NCBI GenBank assembly: GCA_963700925.1
Contig: OY969553.1
Coordinates: 3,782,001 to 3,846,000, forward strand
Length of the DNA stretch: 64,000 bases
Source of the DNA: CAWJMD01 sp963700925
GTDB lineage: Bacteria > Actinomycetota > Actinomycetes > Actinomycetales > CAWJMD01
Direction: 5' to 3'
Part shown: in pieces, positions 34,026 to 42,567 of the stretch
Numbering within the stretch: the stretch's first letter is position 1
How the letters are laid out: each line of letters starts with the position of its first letter
The notes under the pieces: generated by a model
Database searches by the model: none
Told to the model about the DNA's origin: nothing
Seen by the model: the letters and a program-made list of their open reading frames with translations, nothing else
Translations under genes and position numbers: made by a program

Positions 34026-36185
34026 GTGAGCGATGTGAGCGGTATGCCCGTCACCAGCGAAGAGACCGGACCGGCCGGCAGCCGGCTGGTCGAGCTGGCA
34101 CAGCGCTACGGCGTCGCCACCGAGTACTGGGACTGGCAGGGCACGCACGTGCAGGTCTCGGGGCACACGGTCGTCGCCGTGCTCGCCGCGCTCGGCGTGA
34201 GCGCCGACACCGACGACGAGATCGAGGACGCGCTCGTCGAGGTCGACACCGCCCCGTGGCGTCAGACGCTGCCGCCCGTGCTGGTGACGAGGCAGGACCG
34301 CGAGCTGCAGTTCGCGGTGCACGTGCCGGACGGGCAACGCGTCAGCGCGTGGATCGACCTCGAGGACTCGAGCCGTGTCGTCGTTCCGCAGGTCGACCGC
34401 TACGTGGAGCCCCGAGTCGTCGACGGGGCCGCCGTGGGCGAGGCGAAGTTCGCGGTGCCGGCCGACCTGCCGCTGGGATGGCACCGGCTGAGCGCCCACG
34501 TCCCCGCCGGCGTCGTGACCTGCCCGCTGGTGGTGACGCCGTCCCGTCTCGAGCTGCCGGAGGGTGTGGCGCAGGGACAGCGGTGGGGGTTCATGACACA
34601 GCTGTACTCCGTCCGCTCGTCGCAGTCGTGGGGCACAGGTGACCTGGCCGACCTCTCCGAGCTGGCCGCCTGGAGCGGGCGTGACCTCGGCGCGGACTTC
34701 GTGCTCGTCAACCCGCTGCACGCGGCCGAGCCGGTGGGCGCCATGGAGGCGTCCCCCTACCTGCCGACCACCCGCCGCTTCGTCAACCCGCTCTACATCC
34801 GTGTCGAGGACGTGCGCGAGACCGCCTACCTCGCCAGCACCGACCGAGCCCTGATCGAGTGGCAGGCGGAAGCGCTGCGCGCCACCAACACCCTCGACGC
34901 CGAGCTCGACCGGAACGCCGTCTGGTCAGCCAAGAACGACGCGCTGTCAACGGTTTTCGCCCAACCGCGCTCACCAGCACGCGAGGCCGCGTTCAGGGCC
35001 TTCTGCGAGCGCGAGGGGGAGGGCCTGGTCGGTTTCGCGACCTGGTGCGCCATCGCGGAGCACCTGGGGCTGCCCACCGCGCGCTGGCCCGTCGAGGTGC
35101 GCGAGCACCAGCCCGACGAGATGGAACGGCTGAAGCACCGCCTGGCCGACCGCATCGCCTACTACCAGTGGCTGCAGTGGGTGGCCGACGAGCAGCTGGC
35201 TGCCGCCCATCGGACTGCGCGCGAGGCAGGGATGGGCGCTGGCATCGTGCACGACCTCGCCGTCGGCGTGCACCCGGACGGCGCGGACACCTGGGTGCTG
35301 GGCGCCGCCCTGGCTCGCGGCGTGACCGTCGGTGCGCCGCCGGACGCGTTCAACCAGGTCGGCCAGAACTGGAGCCAGCCGCCGTGGCGGCCCGACACCC
35401 TGGCCGCAGCGGCCTACGCGCCCTACCGCGACATGCTGCGCACCGTGCTGCGCCACGCGGGCGGCCTGCGGGTCGACCACGTGATGGGCCTGTTCAGGCT
35501 GTGGTGGATTCCCGAGGGCGCCGAACCGTCGCAGGGCACGTACGTTCGCTACGACCACGAGGCGCTAGTCGGCATCCTCTGCCTCGAGGCGCACCTCGCA
35601 GGCGCGTTCGTGGTCGGCGAGGACCTCGGCGTGGTGGAGCCGTGGGTGCGCGACACCCTCAGTGAGAGAGGCGTTCTCGGCACATCGATTCTCTGGTTCG
35701 AGAAGGACGGAGAGGGTGTTCCGCTCGAGCCGGAGAAGTGGCGCGAGCTGTGCCTGGCCACCGTGACCACGCACGACCTGCCCCCGACGGCCGGATACCT
35801 GGCGGGCGAGCACGTCGACCTGCGCCGGCGGCTGGGGCTGCTGACGCGTTCCGTCGAGGACGAGCTCGCCGTCGACGAGGCCGACCGGGAGGCCGTGCTC
35901 GACCTGGTGCGCTCGCGGTCGCTGCTGCCCGACGGCGCCACCGAGCGACAGGTCGTCGAGGCCCTCCACAAGCTGCTGACCCGCACACCGTCGCGCCTCC
36001 TGGGTGTGTCGCTCAGCGACGCCGTCGGTGACCGCCGCGCGCAGAACCAGCCGGGTACCAGCACCGAGTACCCGAACTGGAAGCTGCCACTCACCGACGG
36101 CTCCGGCCTGCCCGTGCTGCTCGAGGACCTCGTCACCAGACCGCGCGCTCTGTCACTGGCACAGGCGGTCTCGCGCCGCCGCTGA
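34026..36185 (+). CDS. malQ: 4-alpha-glucanotransferase (amylomaltase)
   Basis: 719 aa from the GTG at 34026 (VSDVSGMPV), with GGAG 9 bases upstream; the frame is open further but unsupported. GH77 enzyme, with an N-terminal extension (1-150) of the kind seen in actinobacterial MalQ. Catalytic residues: nucleophile Asp in GGLRVDHVMGLFRLWW, acid/base Glu in VGEDLGVVEP, and Asp in VTTHDLPPTAGY. The 250s-loop segment (GAPPDAFNQVGQNWSQPPWR) is typical. It moves alpha-1,4-glucans in maltose and glycogen metabolism and would supply the alpha-glucosidase at 26785. Convergent with pepN (2 bp between stops). Confidence 0.95.
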   Translation: MSDVSGMPVTSEETGPAGSRLVELAQRYGVATEYWDWQGTHVQVSGHTVVAVLAALGVSADTDDEIEDALVEVDTAPWRQTLPPVLVTRQDRELQFAVHVPDGQRVSAWIDLEDSSRVVVPQVDRYVEPRVVDGAAVGEAKFAVPADLPLGWHRLSAHVPAGVVTCPLVVTPSRLELPEGVAQGQRWGFMTQLYSVRSSQSWGTGDLADLSELAAWSGRDLGADFVLVNPLHAAEPVGAMEASPYLPTTRRFVNPLYIRVEDVRETAYLASTDRALIEWQAEALRATNTLDAELDRNAVWSAKNDALSTVFAQPRSPAREAAFRAFCEREGEGLVGFATWCAIAEHLGLPTARWPVEVREHQPDEMERLKHRLADRIAYYQWLQWVADEQLAAAHRTAREAGMGAGIVHDLAVGVHPDGADTWVLGAALARGVTVGAPPDAFNQVGQNWSQPPWRPDTLAAAAYAPYRDMLRTVLRHAGGLRVDHVMGLFRLWWIPEGAEPSQGTYVRYDHEALVGILCLEAHLAGAFVVGEDLGVVEPWVRDTLSERGVLGTSILWFEKDGEGVPLEPEKWRELCLATVTTHDLPPTAGYLAGEHVDLRRRLGLLTRSVEDELAVDEADREAVLDLVRSRSLLPDGATERQVVEALHKLLTRTPSRLLGVSLSDAVGDRRAQNQPGTSTEYPNWKLPLTDGSGLPVLLEDLVTRPRALSLAQAVSRRR

Positions 36186-36187
36186 CG

Positions 36188-38761
36188 TCAGCCGACGCGA
36201 TCGGCGCTGTCGCGCTCCTGCGCGGCCAGCGCGCGACGGACGCCGTCGCGGTTCTCGGCGGTAAGGCGGTTGAGAGCCGGTAGCTCCTCGCCAGACGTCG
36301 CCAGCCACTCGTCGGTCTGGTCGAGCAGCTCGCTGCCCGCCAGCGCGACCGGGTAGAGGCCGAGCACGATCTGCTGGGCGATCTCGTTGGTGCGCGAGGT
36401 CCAGATGGGCTGCAGCGCACTGAAGTACGACTTCACGAAGGGCTGCAGCAGCGCGGGGTCGTGCACGCGCGAGAATCCCGAGATCACCGATGCCTGCACG
36501 GCGTTCGGCAGGTCGTCGGAGTCGACGACGGACAGCCAGGCGCGCTGCTTGGCCTCCAGCGTCGGGATGGCGGCATGGGCTGCAGCGGCAGCCCGGTGCC
36601 CGGTGGCGGTGTCGTCGCGCTCGACCTCGGCCGCGATCTCGTCCTCGCCGGCGATGCCACCGACGACGAGCGAGATGAGCAGCTCCCAGCGGAGGTCGGT
36701 GTCGACCACGAGACCCGGCATCGGCTCGCTGCCCTCGTACAGGCCGCGCACGCGCGAGAGCTGTGCCTGCGTCCTGGCGTAGCCGAGAGCGGCCTTGACC
36801 AGTTGCAGCTGAAGGTCACTGCCCGGTTCGGCCTTGACCGCGAGCTCGAAGAGCCGGTCCCCGACCCGGTCGGCGACCTCCTGGCGGTGGTCGGGGGCGA
36901 CGTACAGCCGCACGGTGCTGGCGAGCTGACGCAGCACCGTCAGGATCACCGAGGAGTCTGTCTCGACCGCGAGGTTCTCGCACACCAGCGAGACGAAGTC
37001 GCGCGGCGCCATCTCGGCGTCACGCGTCATGTCCCAGGCCGCGCCCCACACCAGGGCCCGCGGCAGGGAGTCCTCGAGGGCGCCAAGGTGCTCCACGGCG
37101 GTGGCCATCGATGTCGGGTCGAGCCGGATCTTCGCGTAGGCCAGGTCGTCGTCGTTGATGAGCAGGAGGGCCGGCACCGGCTTCCCGGAAGCCTCGGTGA
37201 CCTGCGTCGACGCGCCGTCCACGTCGAGCTCCACCCGCCAGGTGCGCTCCATCCGTCCGCTCGAGCTGAGGTCGTAGCCGGCGACCGCCAGACGGTGCGG
37301 ACGCGGGACCGGGTGCGCCTCGGGCACCTCCTGCTCGATGGTCAGGGTGTCGATCGTGCCGGGCCCCGAACCGTTCACCCCTACGCGCGGGCGGAGCGTC
37401 GTCACTCCGGCGTGCTGCAGCCACAGGGCCGACCAGGCGCGCAGGTCACGGCCGGAGGTCTTCTCCAGCTGGGCCAGCAGGTCGTCGAGCTCGGTGTTGC
37501 CCCACGCGTGGGTGGCGAAGTACTGGCGGACGCCCTCGTCGAACTCCTCGCGGCCGACCCACGCGACGAGCTGCTTCAGCACGCTGGCGCCCTTGGCGTA
37601 CGTGATGCCGTCGAAGTTGACCTCGACGTCCTCGAGGTCGCGGATGTTGGCGACGATCGGGTGCGTGGACGGCAGCTGGTCCTGCCGGTAGGCCCACGAC
37701 TTCTCCATCGACGAGAACGTGGTCCACGACGAGGTCCAGCGGGTCGACTCGGCCATGCACAGCGTCGACGTGAACTCGGCGAAGGACTCGTTCAGCCACA
37801 GGTCGTCCCACCAGCGCATCGTGACGAGGTCGCCGAACCACATGTGCGCCAGCTCGTGCAGCACCGTCAGAGCACGCCGCTCGACGAGCGCGTCGGGCAC
37901 CTTCGACCTGAAGACGTAGGCCTCGAGGAACGTCACCGCGCCGGCGTTCTCCATGGCGCCGGCGTTGAACTCGGGCACGAAGATCTGGTCGTACTTCTCG
38001 AACGGGTACACGCGGTCGAAGAGCCGCTCGTAGTGCGCGAACCCGGCGCGAGTGATGTCCATCAGCTCGTCGCCGTCGAGGTGCTCGACGAGCGACGCGC
38101 GGCAGTAGACGCCCAGGGGGATGGTGCGTCCGTCCGCACTGGTCAGCGTTCCGGTGGCGCCCTCGTAGGGGCCGGCGATCACGGCGGTGACGTACGGCGC
38201 CAACGGCGGGGTGGGAGCGAACCTCCACACGGCGTTCCCGGTTCCGACGAGCGACTCGGGCTTCGGGGTGGGCGAGTTGGAGATCACGTGCCAGTGCTGG
38301 GGTGCCGTCACTGTGAACGAGAAGGTCGCCTTGAGGTCGGGCTGGTCGAAGACCGTGAAGACCCGCCGCGCGTCAGCCACCTCGAACTGCGAGTAGAGGT
38401 AGACCTCCTTGTCGACGGGGTCGACGAAGCGGTGAAGGCCCTCACCGGTGTTCATGTAGGCGCCGTCGGCGACGACCGTCAGCACGTTCTCCGCGGCCAG
38501 GTCGTCGAGCGCGATGCGGGCACCGTCGGCGACCTGCTCGGGGGCGAGGGCGCGTCCGTTCAGCTTGACCGAGTGCACGTGTGGGGCGATCAGGTCGACG
38601 AACGTCGAGGCGCCGGGCTCGCGGCAGGCGAAGTGGATCGTGGTCGTGCTCGTGAACAGCGTCTCGCCGGTGGTCACGTCGAGCGCGACGTCGTAGGAGC
38701 CGACGTGCAGCAGCCGTGCCCTCTCGCGCGCCTCGTCACGGGTCAGGTTGGTGCCTGGCAC
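36188..38761 (-). CDS. pepN: Aminopeptidase N (M1 zinc metallopeptidase)
   Basis: 857 aa from the GTG at 38761, preceded by AGGGACC, giving the usual actinobacterial PepN length; the longer frame to 38905 lacks support. M1 motifs are intact: exopeptidase signature GAMENAGAVTFLE, and HELAHMWFGDLVTM with Glu in the downstream helix (LWLNESFAEF), the HExxH-x18-E zinc site. The ERAP1-like C-terminal helical domain is present. The product is cytosolic, with broad N-terminal specificity. It is divergent from the DsbA-like gene. The 1027-aa frame on the other strand across it is a shadow. Confidence 0.95.
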   Translation of the reverse strand: MPGTNLTRDEARERARLLHVGSYDVALDVTTGETLFTSTTTIHFACREPGASTFVDLIAPHVHSVKLNGRALAPEQVADGARIALDDLAAENVLTVVADGAYMNTGEGLHRFVDPVDKEVYLYSQFEVADARRVFTVFDQPDLKATFSFTVTAPQHWHVISNSPTPKPESLVGTGNAVWRFAPTPPLAPYVTAVIAGPYEGATGTLTSADGRTIPLGVYCRASLVEHLDGDELMDITRAGFAHYERLFDRVYPFEKYDQIFVPEFNAGAMENAGAVTFLEAYVFRSKVPDALVERRALTVLHELAHMWFGDLVTMRWWDDLWLNESFAEFTSTLCMAESTRWTSSWTTFSSMEKSWAYRQDQLPSTHPIVANIRDLEDVEVNFDGITYAKGASVLKQLVAWVGREEFDEGVRQYFATHAWGNTELDDLLAQLEKTSGRDLRAWSALWLQHAGVTTLRPRVGVNGSGPGTIDTLTIEQEVPEAHPVPRPHRLAVAGYDLSSSGRMERTWRVELDVDGASTQVTEASGKPVPALLLINDDDLAYAKIRLDPTSMATAVEHLGALEDSLPRALVWGAAWDMTRDAEMAPRDFVSLVCENLAVETDSSVILTVLRQLASTVRLYVAPDHRQEVADRVGDRLFELAVKAEPGSDLQLQLVKAALGYARTQAQLSRVRGLYEGSEPMPGLVVDTDLRWELLISLVVGGIAGEDEIAAEVERDDTATGHRAAAAAHAAIPTLEAKQRAWLSVVDSDDLPNAVQASVISGFSRVHDPALLQPFVKSYFSALQPIWTSRTNEIAQQIVLGLYPVALAGSELLDQTDEWLATSGEELPALNRLTAENRDGVRRALAAQERDSADRVG

Positions 38762-38935
38762 GTGGTCCCTCGTCCCTGCGCTGGTCGCGCGTCGTCGTCG
38801 GCGCTGCGGCGCCCGGGTTGGCTCAGGTCGGGCGTACCCACACGGCGGGCGCCTCGCCGGAATACTCCCACGGCGAGGGTGGCTGGACCTACCAGGACAA
38901 GACATCCCAAACGGATAGAGGAGACTGGGCTACAG

Positions 38936-39544
38936 ATGAGCGAGCGGACGCGTGCGGACTTCTGGTTCGACCCGGTGTGCCCGTGGGCGTGGATGACGTC
39001 GCGGTGGATGCTGGAGGTCGAGAAGGTCCGCGACGTCGAGGTCACCTGGCACGTGATGAGTCTGTCGGTCCTGAACGAGAACGCCGACGTCTCCGACGAC
39101 TACCGCAAGCAGATGGACCGGGCATGGCTGCCCGTCCGCGTCATCATCGCCGCCCGTGAGCAGCACGGGCAGGACGTCGTGCTCCCGCTCTACACCGCGA
39201 TCGGGAGGCGGATCCACCCCGGAGGCCAGGACGACTACCCGGCTGCCGTCGCCGCCGGGCTGGCCGAGCTCGGGCTGCCCGCCGACCTGATCGAAGCCGG
39301 GGACACCGACCGGTACGACGAGGTGTTGCGGGCCAGCCACTCCGACGGCATCGACAGGGTCGGGCAGGACGTCGGCACCCCAGTGATCGCTGTCGGTGAC
39401 ATGGCGTTCTTCGGACCGGTCGTGACGCCGGCCCCGAAGGGCGACCTGGCCGGCCAGCTGTGGGACGGCGTGCTCGCCGTCGCCGGCGTCCCCGGCTTCT
39501 ACGAGCTCAAGCGCACGCGGGACGAGCGCCCGGTCTTCGACTGA
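38936..39544 (+). CDS. DsbA-family protein, Rv2466c-like, with CPWA active site
   Basis: 202 aa thioredoxin-fold protein. By eye it is a close homologue of M. tuberculosis Rv2466c, a mycothiol-linked oxidoreductase/nitroreductase: ADFWFDPVCPWAWMTSRWML at the N terminus, then VTWHVMSLSVLNENADVSDD, DVGTPVIAVGDMAFFGPV and the end ELKRTRDERPVFD. Rv2466c has CPWC; here the second Cys is Ala18, leaving only Cys15. A monothiol mechanism with mycothiol fits better than dithiol exchange. The cis-Pro (GTPVI) is kept. No signal peptide. The ATG has a distant GAGGAG. Confidence 0.88.
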   Translation: MSERTRADFWFDPVCPWAWMTSRWMLEVEKVRDVEVTWHVMSLSVLNENADVSDDYRKQMDRAWLPVRVIIAAREQHGQDVVLPLYTAIGRRIHPGGQDDYPAAVAAGLAELGLPADLIEAGDTDRYDEVLRASHSDGIDRVGQDVGTPVIAVGDMAFFGPVVTPAPKGDLAGQLWDGVLAVAGVPGFYELKRTRDERPVFD

Positions 39545-39591
39545 GCGAGCCTCGACCGGGCCAGCCGTCACGCGGTGCCAGGATGTGCGCC

Positions 39592-40038
39592 ATGCGCGTA
39601 CACCTCGGATGCGACCACGCCGGTTTCGACCTGGTCCAGCACCTCAAGGAGCACCTGACCGCCGCCGGCCACCATGTCGTCGACCATGGGCCGGAAGCGC
39701 TCGACCCGCAGGACGACTACCCGGCGTTCTGCATCGCCGCCGGCGAGGCCGTCGTGGCTGACCCGGGCAGCCTCGGCATCGTGGTCGGCGGATCGGGCAA
39801 CGGTGAGCAGATCTCGGCGAACAAGGTCGCCGGGGTGCGCGCCGCCTTGGCGTGGAACCTCGACACCGCGCGACTGGCACGTCAGCACAACGACGCCAAC
39901 GTCGTCGCGATCGGTGCGCGCCAGCACGCTCAGGTCGACTCGGTCGCGATCGTCGAGGCGTTCCTGGCCGAGGGGTTCTCCGGTGATGCCCGGCACCAGC
40001 GCCGGATCGACGAGATCGCCTCGTACGAGAGGCGTTAG
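39592..40038 (+). CDS. rpiB: Ribose-5-phosphate isomerase B
   Basis: 148 aa from the ATG at 39592 (MRVHLGCDHAGFDL), with AGGA upstream. RpiB/LacAB fold: sugar-binding Asp and His (CDHAGFD), the Gly-rich phosphate loop IVVGGSGNGEQISANKVAGV (with Ser where E. coli has catalytic Cys, as in actinobacterial RpiB), and HNDANVVAIGAR. It converts ribose-5-P and ribulose-5-P in the pentose phosphate pathway. Forty-seven bp after the DsbA-like gene, probably co-transcribed; convergent with the eis-like gene. Confidence 0.95.
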   Translation: MRVHLGCDHAGFDLVQHLKEHLTAAGHHVVDHGPEALDPQDDYPAFCIAAGEAVVADPGSLGIVVGGSGNGEQISANKVAGVRAALAWNLDTARLARQHNDANVVAIGARQHAQVDSVAIVEAFLAEGFSGDARHQRRIDEIASYERR

Positions 40039-40051
40039 AGCTCTCGGCTGC

Positions 40052-41320
40052 TTAGAACTCGCTGCCGTTGAACGGGGCGACGTGCCAGCTGAAGGCGCGT
40101 GACGCCTGCTCGAGCGCCGCCGGATCGGGCGCCTCGACGAGACCCGCGCCGGCGAGTGCGACGAGCGTGCGACCACCGAGGTAGGCGGCACCGAGCGTCC
40201 GCTCGCTCAGGCACAGCTGCGGTTGCACCGAAGTGCGGGTGCACGTGGCGCCGTCCGCACCGCCCTGCAGGTGCCAGCGTCCGGCGTTGTCCGGGCACAT
40301 GTCGTCGCTGACCTCGAGCACGACGTCGACGTCACAGCTGTACTGCCGCGCCTGCAGTGCCGCAGGCAGGTCGATGATGCGCAACCAGAGCCCGTCCGAC
40401 AGCCGCACCTTCGCAGCGCGCAGGTCGGTCAGCAGGTACAGCAGGGGATCGTCGGTCGGACGATTGTCGGTCTTCACGCTCGTCATCAGGTCCAGGTCGG
40501 CGAGGCGTCCCCACAGCACTCGTGCGGCCGCGGCGTCCAGGGCGGTGGCGTGGGAGACGTTCACCGTTCCGTTCGGGCCGGTCGGCTCCCACCCTTCCTT
40601 GCGGCGGAAGAGCGCCACGCCCCGAACGCTGCCTTCGGCGTCCTCGACGACGATGACCTTCTTTCGCTCGGCGCCGTCTCGCCATGACTTGGGATCGAGC
40701 AGCATCTGCTGCTGCCGGCCGAGCGGGCCGCGGGAGACCGCCCCGGGACGAGTGCGGCGAAACGCCTCGTAGCAGTCCTGCACGAGCGCTGTGTGCCGGT
40801 CGACGTCGGCGTTCTCGAACCGGACCCGCAGGTCGTCGGTACCGGGCACGTCGACCATGTCGGCTCCGCGACCGATGGTGAGGTCGAGCCCGTACGTGGC
40901 CAGGCCGTACCCGAACCGGCCGTAGATGGCGGGCTCGGCTGCCCAGAGCACCGACACGGGCTCCGTCCCGCGCTCGCGGACGGCCGCGAAGTGGTGGGCC
41001 ATCATCGACGTCAGGACTCCGCGGCGCCGGAACTGCGGGTGCACACCCACCCAGGTGAGGCCCGATGCTGGCACCTCCCCACCCGGCAGGGTCATGTCGA
41101 GGGAGAAGGCCGAGTAGACCCCCGCCAGCTGCTCGTCGATCTCGGCCACGACGAGGCGATCCCACTCGAAGCCGAGGTAGAGGGCGTCGGGCTCGTAGTG
41201 CTCGTCCGTGAAGGACCACACCCACTGCTCGAGCTCGGCGAGCTCATCGCGACGCTCCTCTGCGAGCGGACCGAGGACGGGGACGCCGGAGGTCGCGGCC
41301 TTGGGAGTGGAGGACGTCAT
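40052..41320 (-). CDS. eis: Eis-family GNAT N-acetyltransferase
   Basis: 422 aa from the ATG at 41320 (MTSSTPKAATSG). Eis is a tripartite protein: an N-terminal GNAT domain with the acetyl-CoA loop GVHPQFRRRGVLTSMM, a second GNAT-like domain and a C-terminal SCP-like domain. The sequence ends PFNGSEF-COOH; the C-terminal Phe carboxylate is the general base in Eis. A Tyr (RFGYGLATYGLDL) fits the acid. Eis proteins acetylate aminoglycosides and other polyamines; whether this copy does so is not knowable from sequence, and many environmental homologues serve other roles. Divergent from the phosphatase gene. Confidence 0.88.
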   Translation of the reverse strand: MTSSTPKAATSGVPVLGPLAEERRDELAELEQWVWSFTDEHYEPDALYLGFEWDRLVVAEIDEQLAGVYSAFSLDMTLPGGEVPASGLTWVGVHPQFRRRGVLTSMMAHHFAAVRERGTEPVSVLWAAEPAIYGRFGYGLATYGLDLTIGRGADMVDVPGTDDLRVRFENADVDRHTALVQDCYEAFRRTRPGAVSRGPLGRQQQMLLDPKSWRDGAERKKVIVVEDAEGSVRGVALFRRKEGWEPTGPNGTVNVSHATALDAAAARVLWGRLADLDLMTSVKTDNRPTDDPLLYLLTDLRAAKVRLSDGLWLRIIDLPAALQARQYSCDVDVVLEVSDDMCPDNAGRWHLQGGADGATCTRTSVQPQLCLSERTLGAAYLGGRTLVALAGAGLVEAPDPAALEQASRAFSWHVAPFNGSEF

Positions 41321-41450
41321 GCCGCCATCGTGGCAGCGGGCCCGTGCACCGGGCATCCGCATATTGCCGGCACGCTGTCGGCCTTGAGACCGCGTGCGTC
41401 ATTCACCAGGTTGGCGGACTACGCCCCCTCTGGGCGGATATCGTCAGCGG

Positions 41451-42563
41451 GTGGATCCGACCCTGGCAGTGAAGCCAGCGTCCCCGACCCGTTTTCACCG
41501 GGTGCCGTGGCGCGGACGGGTCTGGCGTCGTCAGGTGCTCACCTCGCAGCCGGTGGTGCTGCTGCTCCTCACCCTGCTCTCCGTGGTGCTGTTCTTCTTC
41601 AACCTGGTGGCGGCCAGGTACGTCCCCCTGAGCACGGTCGTCGTGATCCTCCTTCTCGGCGGGTTCTTCCTGCGGGTTCGCTCGATCGCCCTGCTGTACC
41701 TGGTGGTGGCCTCGGGGGTCGTCTTCACCATCACCACGACGAAGGGCGACCCGGGCTGGGGCACCCTCGTCACCATCGCGCTCACCGCGATCCTGGTCTG
41801 GCTGTTCGCACGCAGCAGGGAGCGCCTCGGCGTCCAGGGCACCCTCGGTGAGTCGATGCTCGTCGACCTGCGCGACCGCCTGCGCTCCCAGGGGCAGGTT
41901 CCACGGCTGCCGTCTCAGTGGAAGGTGGAGACCACGCTGCGATCGGCGTACGGCGACTCCTTCTCGGGCGACTTCCTGGTCTCGTCGCGATCCAACGACG
42001 ACACCTTGCTCGAGATGGCGCTGGTCGACGTGTCGGGCAAGGGGCAGGCTGCCGGGACGCGAGCGCTGCTGCTGTCGGGGGCGTTCGGCGGCCTGATCGG
42101 AGCGATGCCTGCCGAGGAGTTCCTCTCGGCCGCCAACGCCTACCTGCTGCGCCAGCGATGGGACGAGGGTTTCGCCACTGCCGTCCACCTCGGCCTCGAC
42201 CTCGTAACGGGTCGGTTCCGGCTGGCCAGCGCCGGGCACCCGCCGGCCGCGCACTACCACGCCGGATCCGGTGTGTGGGAGGTCATCCGGACCGCCCACG
42301 GCCCCGTGCTCGGCATCATCGACGGGGTCGCGTACCCGGCTCACGAGGGCCGCCTCGCCCGTGGCGACGCCCTGCTGCTCTACACCGACGGCCTGGTCGA
42401 GACTCCCGGGCGCGACCTCGACCTCGGCATCGACCGCCTGATGGGCCAGGCCGAGAAGCTGGTGCGGCGCGGGCAGTTCCGCGGTGGTGCGGACTGGATC
42501 GTCGACGGCACCCGCACCGACGAGAGCGACGACCGCGCCCTGGTGCTGCTCTGGCGCGAGTGA
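41451..42563 (+). CDS. Membrane PP2C-type (SpoIIE) serine phosphatase
   Basis: 370 aa from the GTG at 41451; an upstream ATG at 41394 is possible. The N terminus has three hydrophobic segments (about 33-55, 60-90 and 92-115: VVLLLLTLLSVVLFFFNLVA, then IALLYLVVASGVVFTI and onward). The SpoIIE/PP2C catalytic domain spans 145-370, with YGDSFSGDFLVSSR, ALVDVSGKGQAAGTRALLLS, SAGHPPAAHY and DALLLYTDGLVE supplying the metal-binding Asp set. Such phosphatases often act on STAS-domain anti-sigma antagonists; no anti-sigma or STAS gene is nearby. Convergent with the serine hydrolase. Confidence 0.9.
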   Translation: MDPTLAVKPASPTRFHRVPWRGRVWRRQVLTSQPVVLLLLTLLSVVLFFFNLVAARYVPLSTVVVILLLGGFFLRVRSIALLYLVVASGVVFTITTTKGDPGWGTLVTIALTAILVWLFARSRERLGVQGTLGESMLVDLRDRLRSQGQVPRLPSQWKVETTLRSAYGDSFSGDFLVSSRSNDDTLLEMALVDVSGKGQAAGTRALLLSGAFGGLIGAMPAEEFLSAANAYLLRQRWDEGFATAVHLGLDLVTGRFRLASAGHPPAAHYHAGSGVWEVIRTAHGPVLGIIDGVAYPAHEGRLARGDALLLYTDGLVETPGRDLDLGIDRLMGQAEKLVRRGQFRGGADWIVDGTRTDESDDRALVLLWRE

Positions 42564-42567
42564 GGTC

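Noticed and set aside
36461..39544. A 1027-codon plus-strand frame
   Set aside because: It is the shadow of pepN in GC-rich DNA; amino-acid pattern is His/Arg/Gly-rich nonsense, and only its last 203 codons (from 38936) are the real DsbA-like gene.
40052..41320. A confirmed aminoglycoside resistance gene (Eis)
   Set aside because: The fold fits Eis, but environmental homologues vary in substrate and no resistance context is nearby.
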